This document shows, piece after piece, positions 12,301-24,406 of a stretch of DNA of 64,000 nt. This DNA comes from Bryopsis sp. KO-2023. Lineage: Eukaryota; Chlorophyta; Ulvophyceae; Bryopsidales; Bryopsidaceae. Location: NCBI GenBank assembly GCA_030272585.1, contig BSYQ01000006.1:3807001-3871000 (forward strand), written 5' to 3'. Below the pieces are notes generated by a model, which did no database searches, was not told where the DNA came from, and worked only from the letters and a program-made list of their open reading frames with translations. Each line of letters starts with the position of its first letter. Within the stretch, counting starts at the first letter, position 1. The translations under genes and the position numbers were made by a program.

Positions 12301-15300
12301 ATCAGGTAAAAAACTAGTTTTACATTGAACGTCAGACAGATGTTCCTGTTTTTTCAGTCTGAAAAAACAGGCGTTGAATTCCTCTCGATTGCAAAAACAT
12401 CAAGACAACCAACCTATCCAGGGGGACACAAAAAAGTGTGTGGGGGGAAAGTATGCTGGTAAATAAATTCAAAAATAAAAGAGGGGGAGAAGGGGAAGAT
12501 GCTGGTAAGTAAATTTGGCAAAAAATAAAAACACCAACCTGAATGCACTGCCTTCAGAATTCCGAGATAATTGTACATATCCCTGATGAGTGCATCTCGC
12601 TTGTCGGGGTAGTACTGCGGCTCTGATTTGATGGCTCGGTCGAAGCCTTCCAGCCTTTGGCGAGTGATGCCCGAATCTGACAGACTCCTCCAGTAGACTC
12701 CGTTGTCTCCGTGGCTCTCCAGGAAAGCAATGTAAGCCTCACAAATAGGGACATCATCTGGGGTAGTATTGTTGTGCAGTTTCTGATGCCATTCCTCCAT
12801 CCACAATCCCTGGGTTTTTTGTTTAAATATGTATTTTTTGGGGGAGGGGCGGGGGGAAGGTTTGAACAAAAGAAAATGTCATGTCAATAGCGCCCACAGA
12901 AACGAAGAAAGTGCAACTCCGAAACAACAGCATGCATTTTCACATGAAATTAGATTTTTTTTTGGTTGCACAAATCGAGCAGGAAAAAGTTGAGGGGGGG
13001 GGGGGGGGGTTTGAAAACAAGGACCCCGAGAATGAAAAGAATTTTACCTTCACTTCTTTGATCTTGTTCCTGTGCATGATGTGCAAGATTTCGTCACGGA
13101 TTCTCTGGCCATCTCCTCCACGGCCGACGGTGCTCAGCATCAATCGCACCCATTCCTGGGTTTCCCCTCCGGTGTTTCTGTGGGCGTTTGCGATGGCACT
13201 GGTCAACCTCTCCTGGGAGTGGCTGAGTTCCCTGGGCTTTGTGTTGTAGTTCTTCTGCCAAGTCAATTGACGAGTGGCACTGTACCTCAGCCAACAGTAG
13301 ATTCGAGCGGTGGCATCCACCAGTTCGATGTCCGTGAAGGAGCCCCTCATCACCTGGTCGACCAGCAATACTTTTTTTTAAAGATAAGATTTGATAAGAA
13401 GGAAGAAGGGTGGGGGGTGGGGGCACAGAGGGATGTACAGCCTGGATTGCATATTTGATCGAAATTTTTAAACTGGCCTTATTAATTCAAAATTTGGGAT
13501 GTCAGCCGCCCGTTACAGAATGAACAGAAAAATCCGACCTAGATACAAAGTTTCAAAGAATGGGAAAATCACCCATTTGTGCGGAGGGATGATTTTCCAA
13601 ACATTGAATTCCAGTTTTTACTTTTTTTTTTCCCCGTTAAAATTGGTTCATCGACTTACAGCTTCCAGCAGGTCATGCGCTTTGTGGAATCTGTGCATGA
13701 GCGTCCAGTGGTCTTTGTTGGTTTCGCATTCGATGATGGCACGAGTCAACTCATCGTTGCAAACAGTCGAAGTGTCTACCTCCACGTGTTTGGTTTCTTC
13801 CACCGAGCCTTTTTTTAAAGAAGAAAAAAAACAATCTTAGCAGGAGCCCGATGCCATCATATAGAAAACTGCCATAGAGTTGGCATTTTTCTTTTTTGGT
13901 CAAACAAAGGCTACCACAATGTAGAAAAAATAGACTGATCTTGACTTGATTTGGAAATGATGGATGCATTGGCTAGACCTGGAAGGGGAACGAAAAAGTT
14001 TCCGTTGCCATCTTTCCACCACTTTGTTTTGTCGTCGGAGCGAAGGACGAATTGAATGCCAGCGATTTTCTGGTCGAATGGAACCTCCAAGGTCAGCCTT
14101 TGCAGAGGCACCTCGGCACCTGCCACAGACAAAAAAATGAAAAAACGAAAAACAAAAAATAAAAATAAAAATAAAAAAATAATTGAAAAATATACATATA
14201 TCAACATTTGGAACAAGAAAACTTCGAGCCTAAGGTACAAGGTGGTGATTGTTCGTCTGAATTTTTTAAATATGTATAATTAGTTCACCGAAAAGAAAAA
14301 CTGTTGGGGTCGAAAGCACAGGAATATACATACCTAACGTCTCGAGATCGCACTCTTCATCTCCACAATCGAGAAAAGCTGTTTCCGCAGCTTTGCCATC
14401 GTCGTAAATCCTGGAGGCCAAAGGCAGCAAAGACTCTGGAGGCACCACCCATTGACGTCCCCTACCTGGAAAAAAAAGTACGATAAATAAATGTTTCAAC
14501 CCAACGCGTCAAGCCAGCAAAAACTCACTCTCAGAAACCCAACCCGATGATAAAAATAATTTATTTGTGTTTTTTTTTGCACAAGCCCCACAAAAGATGA
14601 AAGAAAATAGGAAAATTCTTGATCGATTTTGGCCACGAATTCACAGATTTGGAGGCTTTCCTTGAGTACGACAGGCAAAAAAAAAGAAACAACAGAAACG
14701 AATGACAATACGCACACACGAACGCACCTCCTTTTGCGATTCCCCAATGGAGGACGAGTGGAAAAGCAGCATCCGTGGTGATTATGACCTTGTAGGGTCC
14801 ATTTTCGACTTCCTGTTTGACGGCGGCGAAAATCTCCTCCCTGGAGCCCATAGGGAACAGCCTCCTCCATTTCGTCGACTCATCCACGGCGGCATTTTGA
14901 ACGATGAAATCCAACGGCTTCTTTGGAGCCTTCAGCTTTTCTTCCGACAACACCGGGACTTCCTGAAAGCATTTTCAAAAAAAAAAAAAAAAAATCACGA
15001 GAGTCAACCCCCTCCTCTAAATTGCTGTTTTCGCCAGACTGATTTCTGATGATGCGCTTGATTCTAAAATTAAACAAACATCAATCATCGATTAATTATT
15101 CTATCGATTTCGACACTCGATTCTAAAATTCATTTATGGTTGTTTTTCTGAATTATCAAAAAGATATATACACATATATATATATATATATAAAAAATCA
15201 TATATCGATTTCACCAAACCTCCCTACCTTGATCAATTTCAGGTAGTCCCTCTGAGCCATTCCGATGGAGCTTCCCAACACAACATCTTCCTTCGGTTTC

Positions 15301-18074
15301 GGTTCAGGCTCTTTCACAGCAGCTTTTTGCTGTTCTTTCTTCTCCTCTTTCTTTTCAGCAGGTCTTGGGGGTGCCGGAGCAGGGGCTTGCACTGCTTCGG
15401 GTTTTTTCACATCGAGGCCAGTGGTCAATCTGAACTCGGAGAATCGCACTTCGCCACGAGCAACCCTCATGATTTCATCCATGGAGACTCCCTGTCTGAC
15501 CAGTCCTTCCAGCTCTTTGATTCCGGCCCGGAATTCGGTGTCAGCTTCGGCCTGGGATCGATTTGGACATCCGGCGAGCTCCCATTTCAGGTAGGCCCAA
15601 ATTCCACAAAGCTCCTGTGTGGGTCATACAGCAAAAAAAAATAAAAAATTCAATGTTTTTGCATTCGGAAAGAATTCACCCCCCACACACTTGTTTTTCC
15701 AACAAACTTGCCAAGTTTACTTCTTTTGAATCTTTATTCATATTTACTTGTCCAGAACTGATAAAAAAAGGTGCTCCGTCGAATAAATGAATCCAATTTC
15801 ATCATCAATACCGTATTCAAAATTTTCCTTTCAATTTTTTCAACCTGGAAACTGGGGGAAAAAGGGCTGTGCTAGCCCGATGATTCTTCTCCGAACACCC
15901 AATGCCAGCTTATTCACTCATAAATTCACTTTGCAAACTCTTCCAAAAAAATAAATAAATAAAATAAAATCACTCCAATTTCACGGCTGCCTCTCCCTAC
16001 AAATTTTTTATTATCGTTTTTTTTCTCTCTCTTCAATAAACCAACCTCATCGACAGTGACATCCACCACAGGGGCTGACGCCGACAAAGCCACTTCGCCC
16101 TTCAAATCCATTTTGAAATTGCTTCCGTTGTTGTCGTACCACCGTCCGCTTTTCGCATCTTTCAACACGAAATTCAATGCATCCGACATCTCATCACCTT
16201 CAAGACTTATCAAAATTTCTCTCCCATTGCCCCCTTTCATCCTAGCAATCCAAACAACAGAAAAAACTTCAACAAAATCCCCCCCTTTTTTTTCACCCTT
16301 GGTGGAAGAAGAATTGATTAAGTCCATGGCGAAAATCTTTCAAAAAAAACTTGTAGAAAAGAACCATAGAGACTTTGTTTTATTTGAAAAACAAAGTATG
16401 GAAAGAAGTATTTTCGAATAAAAGAAAGTCTCTACCACTCACTCTTGCTGTGTATGTTTTCTGGTCTAAACCAAAACACAATACAGTAAGGCAAAAAAGG
16501 ATAGCGCCCCCCCCCCAAAAAAAAAACAAACAAACAGAAAAACAGAAAAAAAAGGGAAAGAATACATACGTCCATGGGGTTTGGAGAGCTCGAGATTTGT
16601 ATTTCACTGTTCCATCGGGTCGACACTGTCTTCCGGGAAGCCTCCAGCCTCCCTTGTAGCCTTTGCCACCCTCCACTCCCCAATGCAAAATCAGGTTTGG
16701 ACTGGGATGATCAGTCACCAAGTTGATGTGTTGACTCTGGCCACGTTCTTCAACAGATACCTGGAAGCAAATCATTTTATTCATGAATCTGTTTCAAAAT
16801 TAACATCTTTTGCACAGACACTCCTAACAAGAATAGTCAAGAATGGCTGTGCTAGCCATTCAGCATTCAAATCAGGTTGACAGCAAAACCCCTGGCTCCA
16901 CGATTTGTTTTGAAACACGTTCAAAGCAAAAAAACAAATTTGAAAATCACTAAATTTTATTTCAATACAAATTGTTGGAATATATCGAATCGAACACAGC
17001 CATTCTGTGATATTCGAATTGGAACAGTGTGGTCAATTTCAGACATAGTACCTTCACATGCTCCCCTGAAGACAGCTTGAAATCTTTCTCTACTTTGGTT
17101 GGATTTTCGGGGGCCGCCACAGCGTAAACTTTCCCAACCAGCTGCCTTCGCACACCAGATGAACCTTCCAAACGGGAAAAATATAAATCAGTTGAGCGGA
17201 TGAGATTATGTTCGGTAGGTTAGTTGCATCGAATCTTAATGAAGGGGGGGGGGGGGGCATATCATTTATTTACACACGAGGCCATTTTGAAGGAAGAAAT
17301 GGAACGAAAGAAAGGGAGGGGCAAGAATTCTTCATAAATCCTCCTTTTCTCTTTTCAACGTCCAGTAACTTGTTGGCAAAGCTTCCACAAGCCAAATACA
17401 CCCCCATTCTCTGGAAATATATGAAGTATAAATAATAGTTGCTGCACATCTTTCCAAATGCTTCTTCACCATATCCTGTTCCTGAATCTCCTGGTTACTA
17501 ATCACTTGCTATTACTAATCTTTCAGTGTTCCTTTCCCACTGTCTTTAATTTGCTCTTTTTTATGGAGCAGAAACACAGGCTGGATTGGGGGCAAAAATG
17601 AAACAGAAGAGTAAGGACACACACCACTTTGCCCCAAGACGCGGACTTTTTTCGCCAGGGACGAGAATCTTCCGCCCAAAATCGTTTCAGCTTGAGAGAA
17701 GCCATCCCTGCGCGAACGCCCAAAGCACACGATTCACACGCAAACAAAAAGCATACAACAGAAGTCTTTCCTCGTCACAATCCAGCAGGGAACCCGCGGA
17801 CAACGTTCGGCATTCATCGCTGTTTCGAAAAGATCTAACGCTGTTTTGACTTTGTGGACGACTTTCTCTCGCTGGTCCAAAATTGGGATGGGTGTAAGCG
17901 AGGGTGGGTGGAGGGGAAGGGGGGTGCCACCACGACAGCGTATGCGTCAGTGCAGATCGGATCAACAGATAACAAAGATGTCGACCCGCGAGCGAAAAAA
18001 ACCCACCGGCGTTTGACACGCGCAGGTAACAGGGCGTTGAAAGTCGCGCCCGCAGCGCTCGCGTGTCCAGCCAT
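9317..18074 (-). CDS. GWD: Alpha-glucan, water dikinase (starch phosphorylation)
   Basis: Transfers the beta-phosphate of ATP to glucosyl residues of starch via a phosphohistidine, priming starch for breakdown. Exons, minus order: 18074-18020, 17164-17052, 16760-16570, 16241-16046, 15614-15228, 14962-14728, 14465-14334, 14119-13979, 13808-13660, 13353-13048, 12809-12539, 12272-12030, 11922-11537, 11219-10922, 10669-10305, 10024-9317. All phases close; about 1391 aa (potato enzyme about 1460). Domains: transit-like N-terminus (MAGHASAAGATFNALL), CBM45 starch-binding modules near 78-120 (LILHWGVEGG) and 382-430 (LVLHWGIAKG), a Pro/Glu/Lys linker near 270-300, the EEWHQKLHNNTTPDDV block near 640, phosphohistidine block DVLSHVSVRARN with His about 995, and a C-terminal ATP-binding domain (IFRSDSNGEDLEGYAGAG) ending VVQTRPQV. 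Exon 1 is the weakest call: it is placed by phase and its transit-peptide look. Every other exon carries recognisable family sequence. Confidence 0.93.
12345..12371. repeat. Perfect inverted repeat inside a GWD intron
   Basis: Thirteen bases, CCTGTTTTTTCAG, are followed after one base by their exact reverse complement. It lies in the intron between exons 12272-12030 and 12809-12539, and would fold into a near-perfect hairpin in DNA or pre-mRNA. No function can be assigned. Confidence 0.8.
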
Positions 18075-19073
18075 TCACACAAATCCCCTCTCTTCAACAA
18101 ACTTCCTAAAACTTTGTACACGAACAACAGGAAGTGCTCGCGGATGGAGCGCGATACTTCTTCTCTTCTTCCCCCCAAACGAGAAAGGACCCAGGAAAGT
18201 TGGGTTTTTCGAAACAACCCGGTCCTTGGTGAAACGAAACGCACGCCGAAAAACTGCCAGAATAGTAAAAAAGGGGGTGCGAGCGACGTGTGTGTCCCGA
18301 ACGTTTCGCAAACGGCATTGTCATATGCTGACGTCGCTTTCATATCCACCCTAGGAATTCAGTCATCCCAAGGGTCCTGTACTGTACAGGATTTCTCAGA
18401 ATTTCCTTCCATATCTGTGGGGCAGCTGCCTTCATCAACATGGTTATATTACTAATGGTAATATTGTGCATTTTGACACACCAGATCAGAGGGGATGGTG
18501 TTGGGCCAAAGCAGGAGTGTTAGGTTTGCAACCTCTCAGGATTTTTTCTGGAGGTTCTTCAACCTTCAATTTTTCCTGGGGTTGCAGGCACTCTAACACC
18601 ACAGCAATATAGAAAGCCATTTCTGGCAGACATCCATGCGAAAGCATCATGTCCTGGAGTCAAAACTCCTCTTCGTTCGTTCCTGGTTTCCTACCCTGCA
18701 TCTACGTGTGACTCACACAAATCGAGGAAGGGGTCTGACACCCAGTGAGCAAAGAGCATCAAATCAACAGCCTCATAAAATGTGGAAAAAAGAAAAACAA
18801 AGTTTGACACCCTGTTCGGCCAAAAGTTTTACAACCAACCCTCCATGTCTCCTCTATTTCCCGAAACGCAAAGTCGACCCATACCACCACTTTCGCCTGC
18901 CAATCCATCCAACCAATCAAACACACGCGCAACACACGATTTCTCTCAACCTCCCAAGAAAAAACACGAAAGGACGAAAAATGGACAGAGGGGCCCGGGG
19001 GGGCAGGTAAAGGAAAGCTCTTCCGTATAAAACCCACAAAACCGAGAGATCTACAACAATCGAACTCGGCGGC
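18075..19073. other. GWD upstream region and RPL7 3' flank
   Basis: The first 300 bp upstream of the GWD start are CpG-rich and probably hold its 5' UTR and promoter. A long minus-strand ORF overlapping this area (17687-18349) has no family features. The rest is AT-rich with a hairpin-like inverted repeat near 18.55 kb and a short palindrome, CCTGTACTGTACAGG, near 18375. The end nearest 19074 should hold the RPL7 3' UTR. Confidence 0.45.
18508..18602. repeat. Imperfect inverted repeat, hairpin-like
   Basis: The left arm (GTGTTAG ... TTTGCAACC ... CAGG) pairs with the right arm (CCTGG ... GGTTGCAGG ... CTCTAACAC) over roughly 30 bp with mismatches and a loop near 18543-18570. The size and imperfect pairing resemble a small-RNA precursor or a short MITE remnant; neither can be shown from sequence alone. 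Confidence 0.4.
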
Positions 19074-21142
19074 TCAGTTCATTCTTCGGATCAATCGATT
19101 GATGAGGTCTTCCCTGTTTCCGAATTGACCCCCTTCGATGTAGTGCTTCCTCTTTCTGCTGATTCCCCCACGGGGAGCCCTCAGCTTGAACGGCCACAAG
19201 AAATTGTTGGCTTGCTTGAAAGCAGGTCCCACGGTGTAGATCTCATGCACCAGGTCCTCCACGCAAACGATGTTATGCTTGCCAAGAGCCTGCAAAATCA
19301 AAGTTAAGGTTGGAAGGACAAACAGGCAGAACATTGCACAAAGAAACACGACGCTTTCTTTTCTAATTGGAAATCGAGAACACCCTCCCACACACACACA
19401 CAAAAAAAAAAGGAATCGATAATTGTTTTCTTATAATTTTTCTGTCAAATTTTCAGGCGATTGACTGTGTTTATTTTTACATAGATACCCTTGTTTGGGT
19501 CCGATATTCGAAAACTTCCCATGCTTCGGCTACAAGAAAATTAAAATGAAAAAAAGCAAGGCACTTTCATACCAACCTTCCCCCCCCCCCAAAAAAAAAA
19601 AATAATAATAATAAATAAATAAATAATCATAACATTCATAATAATAAAATATTAGCAATTAAAAGAACATTTGCATACATCTATATGGACACTCCAAAAT
19701 CACTCTGCTTATGAATAAAACAGAAAAAAATATCAATACTCAGAAGTTGACACTCATCAACCTGACCCATCTAGAAAGAAAAAAACTGCATGTACGAGCA
19801 CAACAAATTCTTACCCCTTCGATGATATCATTGTTGAGACCAATCCTGCACTTGTTGACCTTTCCGAATCCCCTCTTGTAGATGAGTTCTTTGACGGACT
19901 TGAGGTTGGGGTAACCGTAGGCAATGTAAGGCTCCACCAATCGAAGCATATTCATGGTGGCCTTGTTCACCTTCATGAAAACTCCGGTGAAAAGCTGTCG
20001 CAGTCTCAAAATCTTCATGATGGTTCGGCTCTGCAAAACGAAAAAAAAATTGAAAAACTGCTTGATAAGCTAACTCTTAAACTGAAGGGCGACATCAGGT
20101 GTGCGTTGAGATGCGCTGGACAGTTGGTCAGCCAATCAGGATTTGGGATGTCAGGAGAAAAGCCGACCAAAACAGGTATAGGCATAAAATTCTTGTCAAG
20201 AATCGTTGCAATTTTTGATTCCATAAGTTCCGATGGTCGAAACATTCAGGTCAGGGAAAAAGCCTTGCATAATTTTCCTTTTTCTCGACGAAAGAAGTAG
20301 TGTAAACACACACATAGATTTCCACCCCATGTACGAAGTCGAAACGAGAAGAGGAGCCACCTCCACATTGGGTTTTCAGGTCACCACCTTTTTGTTGTTT
20401 CAAGGGGATATTCCAAAGCTTTATAAAAAAAAGAACAACGGGTTTCTTGTTTACCTTTGGGTGCATTTTCATCATACCCTTGATCCTCATGACAAAAACC
20501 AGCTTGGCTTCTGGCTCGACATAGAATCCCTCGTTCAACCTGGCCTCACGCTTCAACTTGATGGTTTCAGTCTCCTGCAAGCCCACCCCCCCCCAAAAAA
20601 AATCAAAACAAAACCTATATATGTATATATACAAATATAAGTTCCTCCACTGTCTTCTGAAGAGCACCAAAAAAAACACAGAAAGCAGAAGCAAGGCCCC
20701 TTTTCCTTTCATTGCACCACCCGCCTAGCTTCCCATTCACTGATGACGGATATCCTTCCAACCAATTATCGACCCACCCACTCACTCGTTCCCCCTTTTC
20801 GCAGTTTTCAACCGAAATCATTCGTTGATATCAATACAAAACCAACCCTTCGCCACCCGCTTCCAAAACATAATCGACGCTGCCATCATCATTATTCCAA
20901 CAGAATCCGCGAAACCAAACATAAAAAAACAACAACAGAAAGTTGATCCCGTTCGGCGCAATGCACACCTGAGCCTGGTACTGCGCCAGATAATCCTTCG
21001 CCTTTTGGAAGATCACTTTTTCCTTCTTCTTGTGCGCCTCCTCTGTTTTCTTTTCGGCTGCCGCCTTGTCCGCTTTCCACCCTTCGACGCGCTTCTTGTG
21101 TTTCGCCATACTCTCCGGCATGGGCTTGAAGTTGGACGACAT
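19074..21142 (-). CDS. RPL7: 60S ribosomal protein L7 (uL30)
   Basis: Structural protein of the large cytosolic ribosomal subunit. Four exons, minus order: 21142-20969, 20574-20455, 20030-19815, 19289-19074; every junction is in phase 0, giving 241 aa (human 248). The basic N-terminal extension ([12 protein letters not shown] ... [16 protein letters not shown]) is followed by the L30 fold: [71 protein letters not shown] and [11 protein letters not shown]. It ends with the family's near-invariant C-terminus [17 protein letters not shown] 21142 gives a typical start; no earlier Met fits. Divergent from GPN3. Confidence 0.97.
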
Positions 21143-21659
21143 GGTTAGCTCTCTTTCTCTGCAGGGCGCCCCCGAAATCCTCTCGTTTCCTTCCCTGTTG
21201 GAAAATTCCCCTTTCCGACTCAAGCCCCGATCGCACCCACGATGCCGCCAGTCCGTAACGCGAAACCCGAAGAATTTTTAAAGGAGGGGGAATAGTGGCT
21301 GAATTTGGATAAACTGCATGTTTCGAGAAAAATAGAAAATTAAATGACGCGCGCGCGTTTTAGTGTGAAAATTGACGATGTAAGTTTGTTTTGCAGCGGA
21401 TTGGACCCTGTCTTGAGAAGCCGAGCGTTGTTTCCTGACGACTTTCGTCGATTTTCTCAATTTTGCTTCGACAGCGCGCAGAGTCTATCGGGCCTGGCCG
21501 TGGGGTTGGTGTTCTGGTACGATGATGGTGCAGTGCTGGAAAAAAAAACAAAAAAAAACATTAACATGAAGAAAGGTTGCAGGTTTCCCTCTCTCTCTCC
21601 AGGTTGTTGACAATCGCACCTGCCTTTTGAATGTGCTGTGCAGGAAGGAATTTTACCCG
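21143..21659. promoter_or_regulatory. Divergent promoter region, RPL7/GPN3
   Basis: About 517 bp between start codons on opposite strands. The half next to RPL7 is CpG-rich. An ORF across it (21344-21610, +) shows no family features. The shared promoter is inferred from the head-to-head layout. Confidence 0.45.
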
Positions 21660-24406
21660 ATGAAATTTGCTCAACTCGTCTTGGGTCCTGCTGGTGTTGG
21701 AAAGGTAGGGCGAAATGTGATTGAAATATCTGCCATTTCAACTTTTTTTTTTTAATTGTATATTTATGGTAAAAAAATAAATAATAATAAGAAGAAAAAT
21801 ATATATTATCTCTGATGATGAAGCAAACTTTGACCTGTTGCAAAGATTGTTATTAAAGTGCAGAATTTTGAAGCAGATTTATTTAAAAACGAAATAAAAA
21901 CAAATTGTTGGGTTTGGTGCCAGTCGACGTATTGCGAACGTCTGCATGAGCATTGCCAAGCTGCACGGAGACCTGTCAGCATCGTTAATTTAGGTGGGTG
22001 CCAAAAAAAAAACGCTCTGAAAGAGTGAAAAAAAGAAAAAAAAAGAAAAAGGTAGGTGTGTGGTAAAAGAAAGAAACAAAAAAAACTCTGATGGGAGTGC
22101 ACACAGCATTTTCAATTTCATTGTTTTGAAAGGAACTTGCGCAAATGAAGAAAAATTTGAAACGAGAGAGTTTTCTTGGCGGGCTTGCGCTGGTGATTCT
22201 GTTTTTTTAACTTCCATGTTTTTATATGTTGTTCTTTTTTTCTCTTTTTCTGTTGAGTAGATCCTGCTGCCGAGGAATTTAGCTATCCGGTGACTTTGGA
22301 TGTTAAGGAATTGATCACTGTCGATGATGTGATGGAGGAGCTCAATCTGGGACCTAATGGGTAAATCCTCGTTTCTTGACTTTGTAAAAAAAAAACGATA
22401 AATGTGCTGTCGCTCAAACACTGGAGATGGGAGACGCTTCCGTCTTTCCAAAATACACTTTGGCTGTTGAAAAGTGTGAGATTTTTACTTTTTTTGTTGC
22501 TTGTTCATCCAGGGGTTTGATGTTTTGCATGGAGAACGTCGAAGAGAATTTGGATGAGTGGCTGGACGAGGGGCTAGAGGTTGGAAAAAGTAACGGTGTG
22601 GAAATTTGCAAAATCACGTACACCCATGCGTTGCATCATTTCAGCACCCCATATGTGTTCTTTGCTTTGTGATTTTTTTTTGTGAAAAATTGCATTCGAG
22701 CTGTGTGTGTGTTGAAGGAACTGGGATGAAAAGTGTGAGATTGTGTGACTCAGGGATTTGGTGATGATGACTACTTAGTCTTTGACTGCCCGGGTCAAAT
22801 CGAGCTTTGCACCGGGAGTACCTTTTTTCAAACTTTGATCGAGTATTTAAAGAAGGAAAACTGGACGGTAGGGGTTTTTGGAAATTGAACAAACAATTGA
22901 GTTTTGGTTTCAGAGTTTTTTTTTTTGGTATATTAAACACAGCTGATACCAAATGCCCAATATAATTACAAAAACAGAGCAAGAAGAAGCAAACGCCCCC
23001 CACGACTGAGCACTTCACACACCAAAACGGTGAAAAGAAAACCCAAGCCAAAAAGCGTAGTACCAAACGAAACGGAAAAGAAACCCAAATATCCAGATCT
23101 ACATCCAAAGTTATTAGACGTACGTACAACCGAGACCAACCATTACGAACCTTTATTGGAGTTTTGATTTCATTACATGACTGATTATGATTAAAGATTG
23201 ATCAAGGTTAAAATTTATGCAAACAATGATCAAGGTTTTCCACGCAACGATGAAAAGAGGGCAAAAAGATGCAAAAACCAATGAAGTGTTTGCCCGATCT
23301 CTTAACCCCGGAGTCTGTTGTCTTTTTCCAGATCTGTTTGGTGTACTGCTTGGATTCACACTTCCTGATGGACATGTCAAAATTCATCGCTGGCCTCTTC
23401 CAAACTCTGGCCGCCATGGTGCATTTGGAGCTCCCCACGATCAACGTAATCACCAAGATGGATTTATGCGAAGATCAGGTGAGTGGGTGGAGGAGAAAAA
23501 CGAGGGCTCCAAAATCATTGCATGTTGATGTGCATCTGAGGAGATTCCAGAAGCCTCCAATGAAAGTCCCTTGAATAATCTTTTTTTTTTTTTGGGGGGG
23601 GGGGGGTTCTGGCACTCAGAGGAGTCCCGGTGTCAAGTTTATTCAGATTGGGTAAACCAGGATTTGATGTCCTGTGCGCGTGGTGTGTGTGGTTTTTCCT
23701 CCAGGAAAAAGTGAAGGATTTATTCAACCCTGACAGAGATCACATGCTATCTCTGCTGCAAGAACACACCGGGCCCGCTTTTTACGAGTTAAACGAAGAG
23801 GTAAAATACGCAAGCCGAAACGTGACTGCAGTAGAATCCGGTACATATGATGGATCGAGTTTTTTTATCATGACAGAAGAAAGGGAAGGTAAAACGAAAT
23901 TTTTTTGGATGTTTTTTTTGTCCTACTCCGATTGTGATTGGGGGGTTTTGCAGGTTGCGGGGATGGTTTCTGATTACAATCTGGTGGGCTTCGTTCCTCT
24001 TGACATCACCACGGAGGATGGGTAAGGCATTTCATCTTCTCAACTTTGTGTGCTTTCATTTGAAGTCTTTTATTACATGTTGGGGGGGGTGCCAATATCA
24101 CCTGGTGCTTAATGCAACCTGGTAATTAGTTCATATCGATTCTAAACCCATCACCACCACAGCAATCCCCCTACCTCAAAATTTTAAATTTGAGATCACC
24201 CTATCGAAAAACCAGCACTCTCCTGTGGAGTTCGGTTCTCTTTAGTGAGTTTTTTTTCTTTCTCAATAGTGTTCATGGGTTCCAGGATCGAATCGGTGTT
24301 GTTTCACATCGACATGGCCACCCAGTTCGGGGAAGATGCTGAGGCCCAGGAAAGGGACTTCGACAATCTCACACCGTTTAACGAGGAGGGAGATTCCGAG
24401 TTTTGA
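21660..24406 (+). CDS. GPN3: GPN-loop GTPase 3
   Basis: GPN3 is a cytosolic GTPase that, with GPN1, is needed for assembly and nuclear import of RNA polymerase II. Nine exons: 21660-21704, 21924-21993, 22261-22360, 22513-22579, 22754-22867, 23332-23478, 23705-23800, 23954-24021, 24286-24406; all phases close, 275 aa (human 284). The P-loop GPAGVGKST is split by the first intron. Next come [14 protein letters not shown], the family-defining GPN loop GPNGGLMFCME, switch [11 protein letters not shown], the base-recognition motif TKMD, and the C-terminal block [20 protein letters not shown]. The blocks distinguish GPN3 from GPN1 and GPN2. The start [12 protein letters not shown] is where family members begin. 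Confidence 0.95.

Noticed and set aside
17687-18349. 220-codon open frame on the minus strand
   Set aside because: It crosses GWD exon 1 and intron 1 in another frame, starts at a non-ATG codon and shows no family features; CpG-rich promoter DNA often gives such frames.
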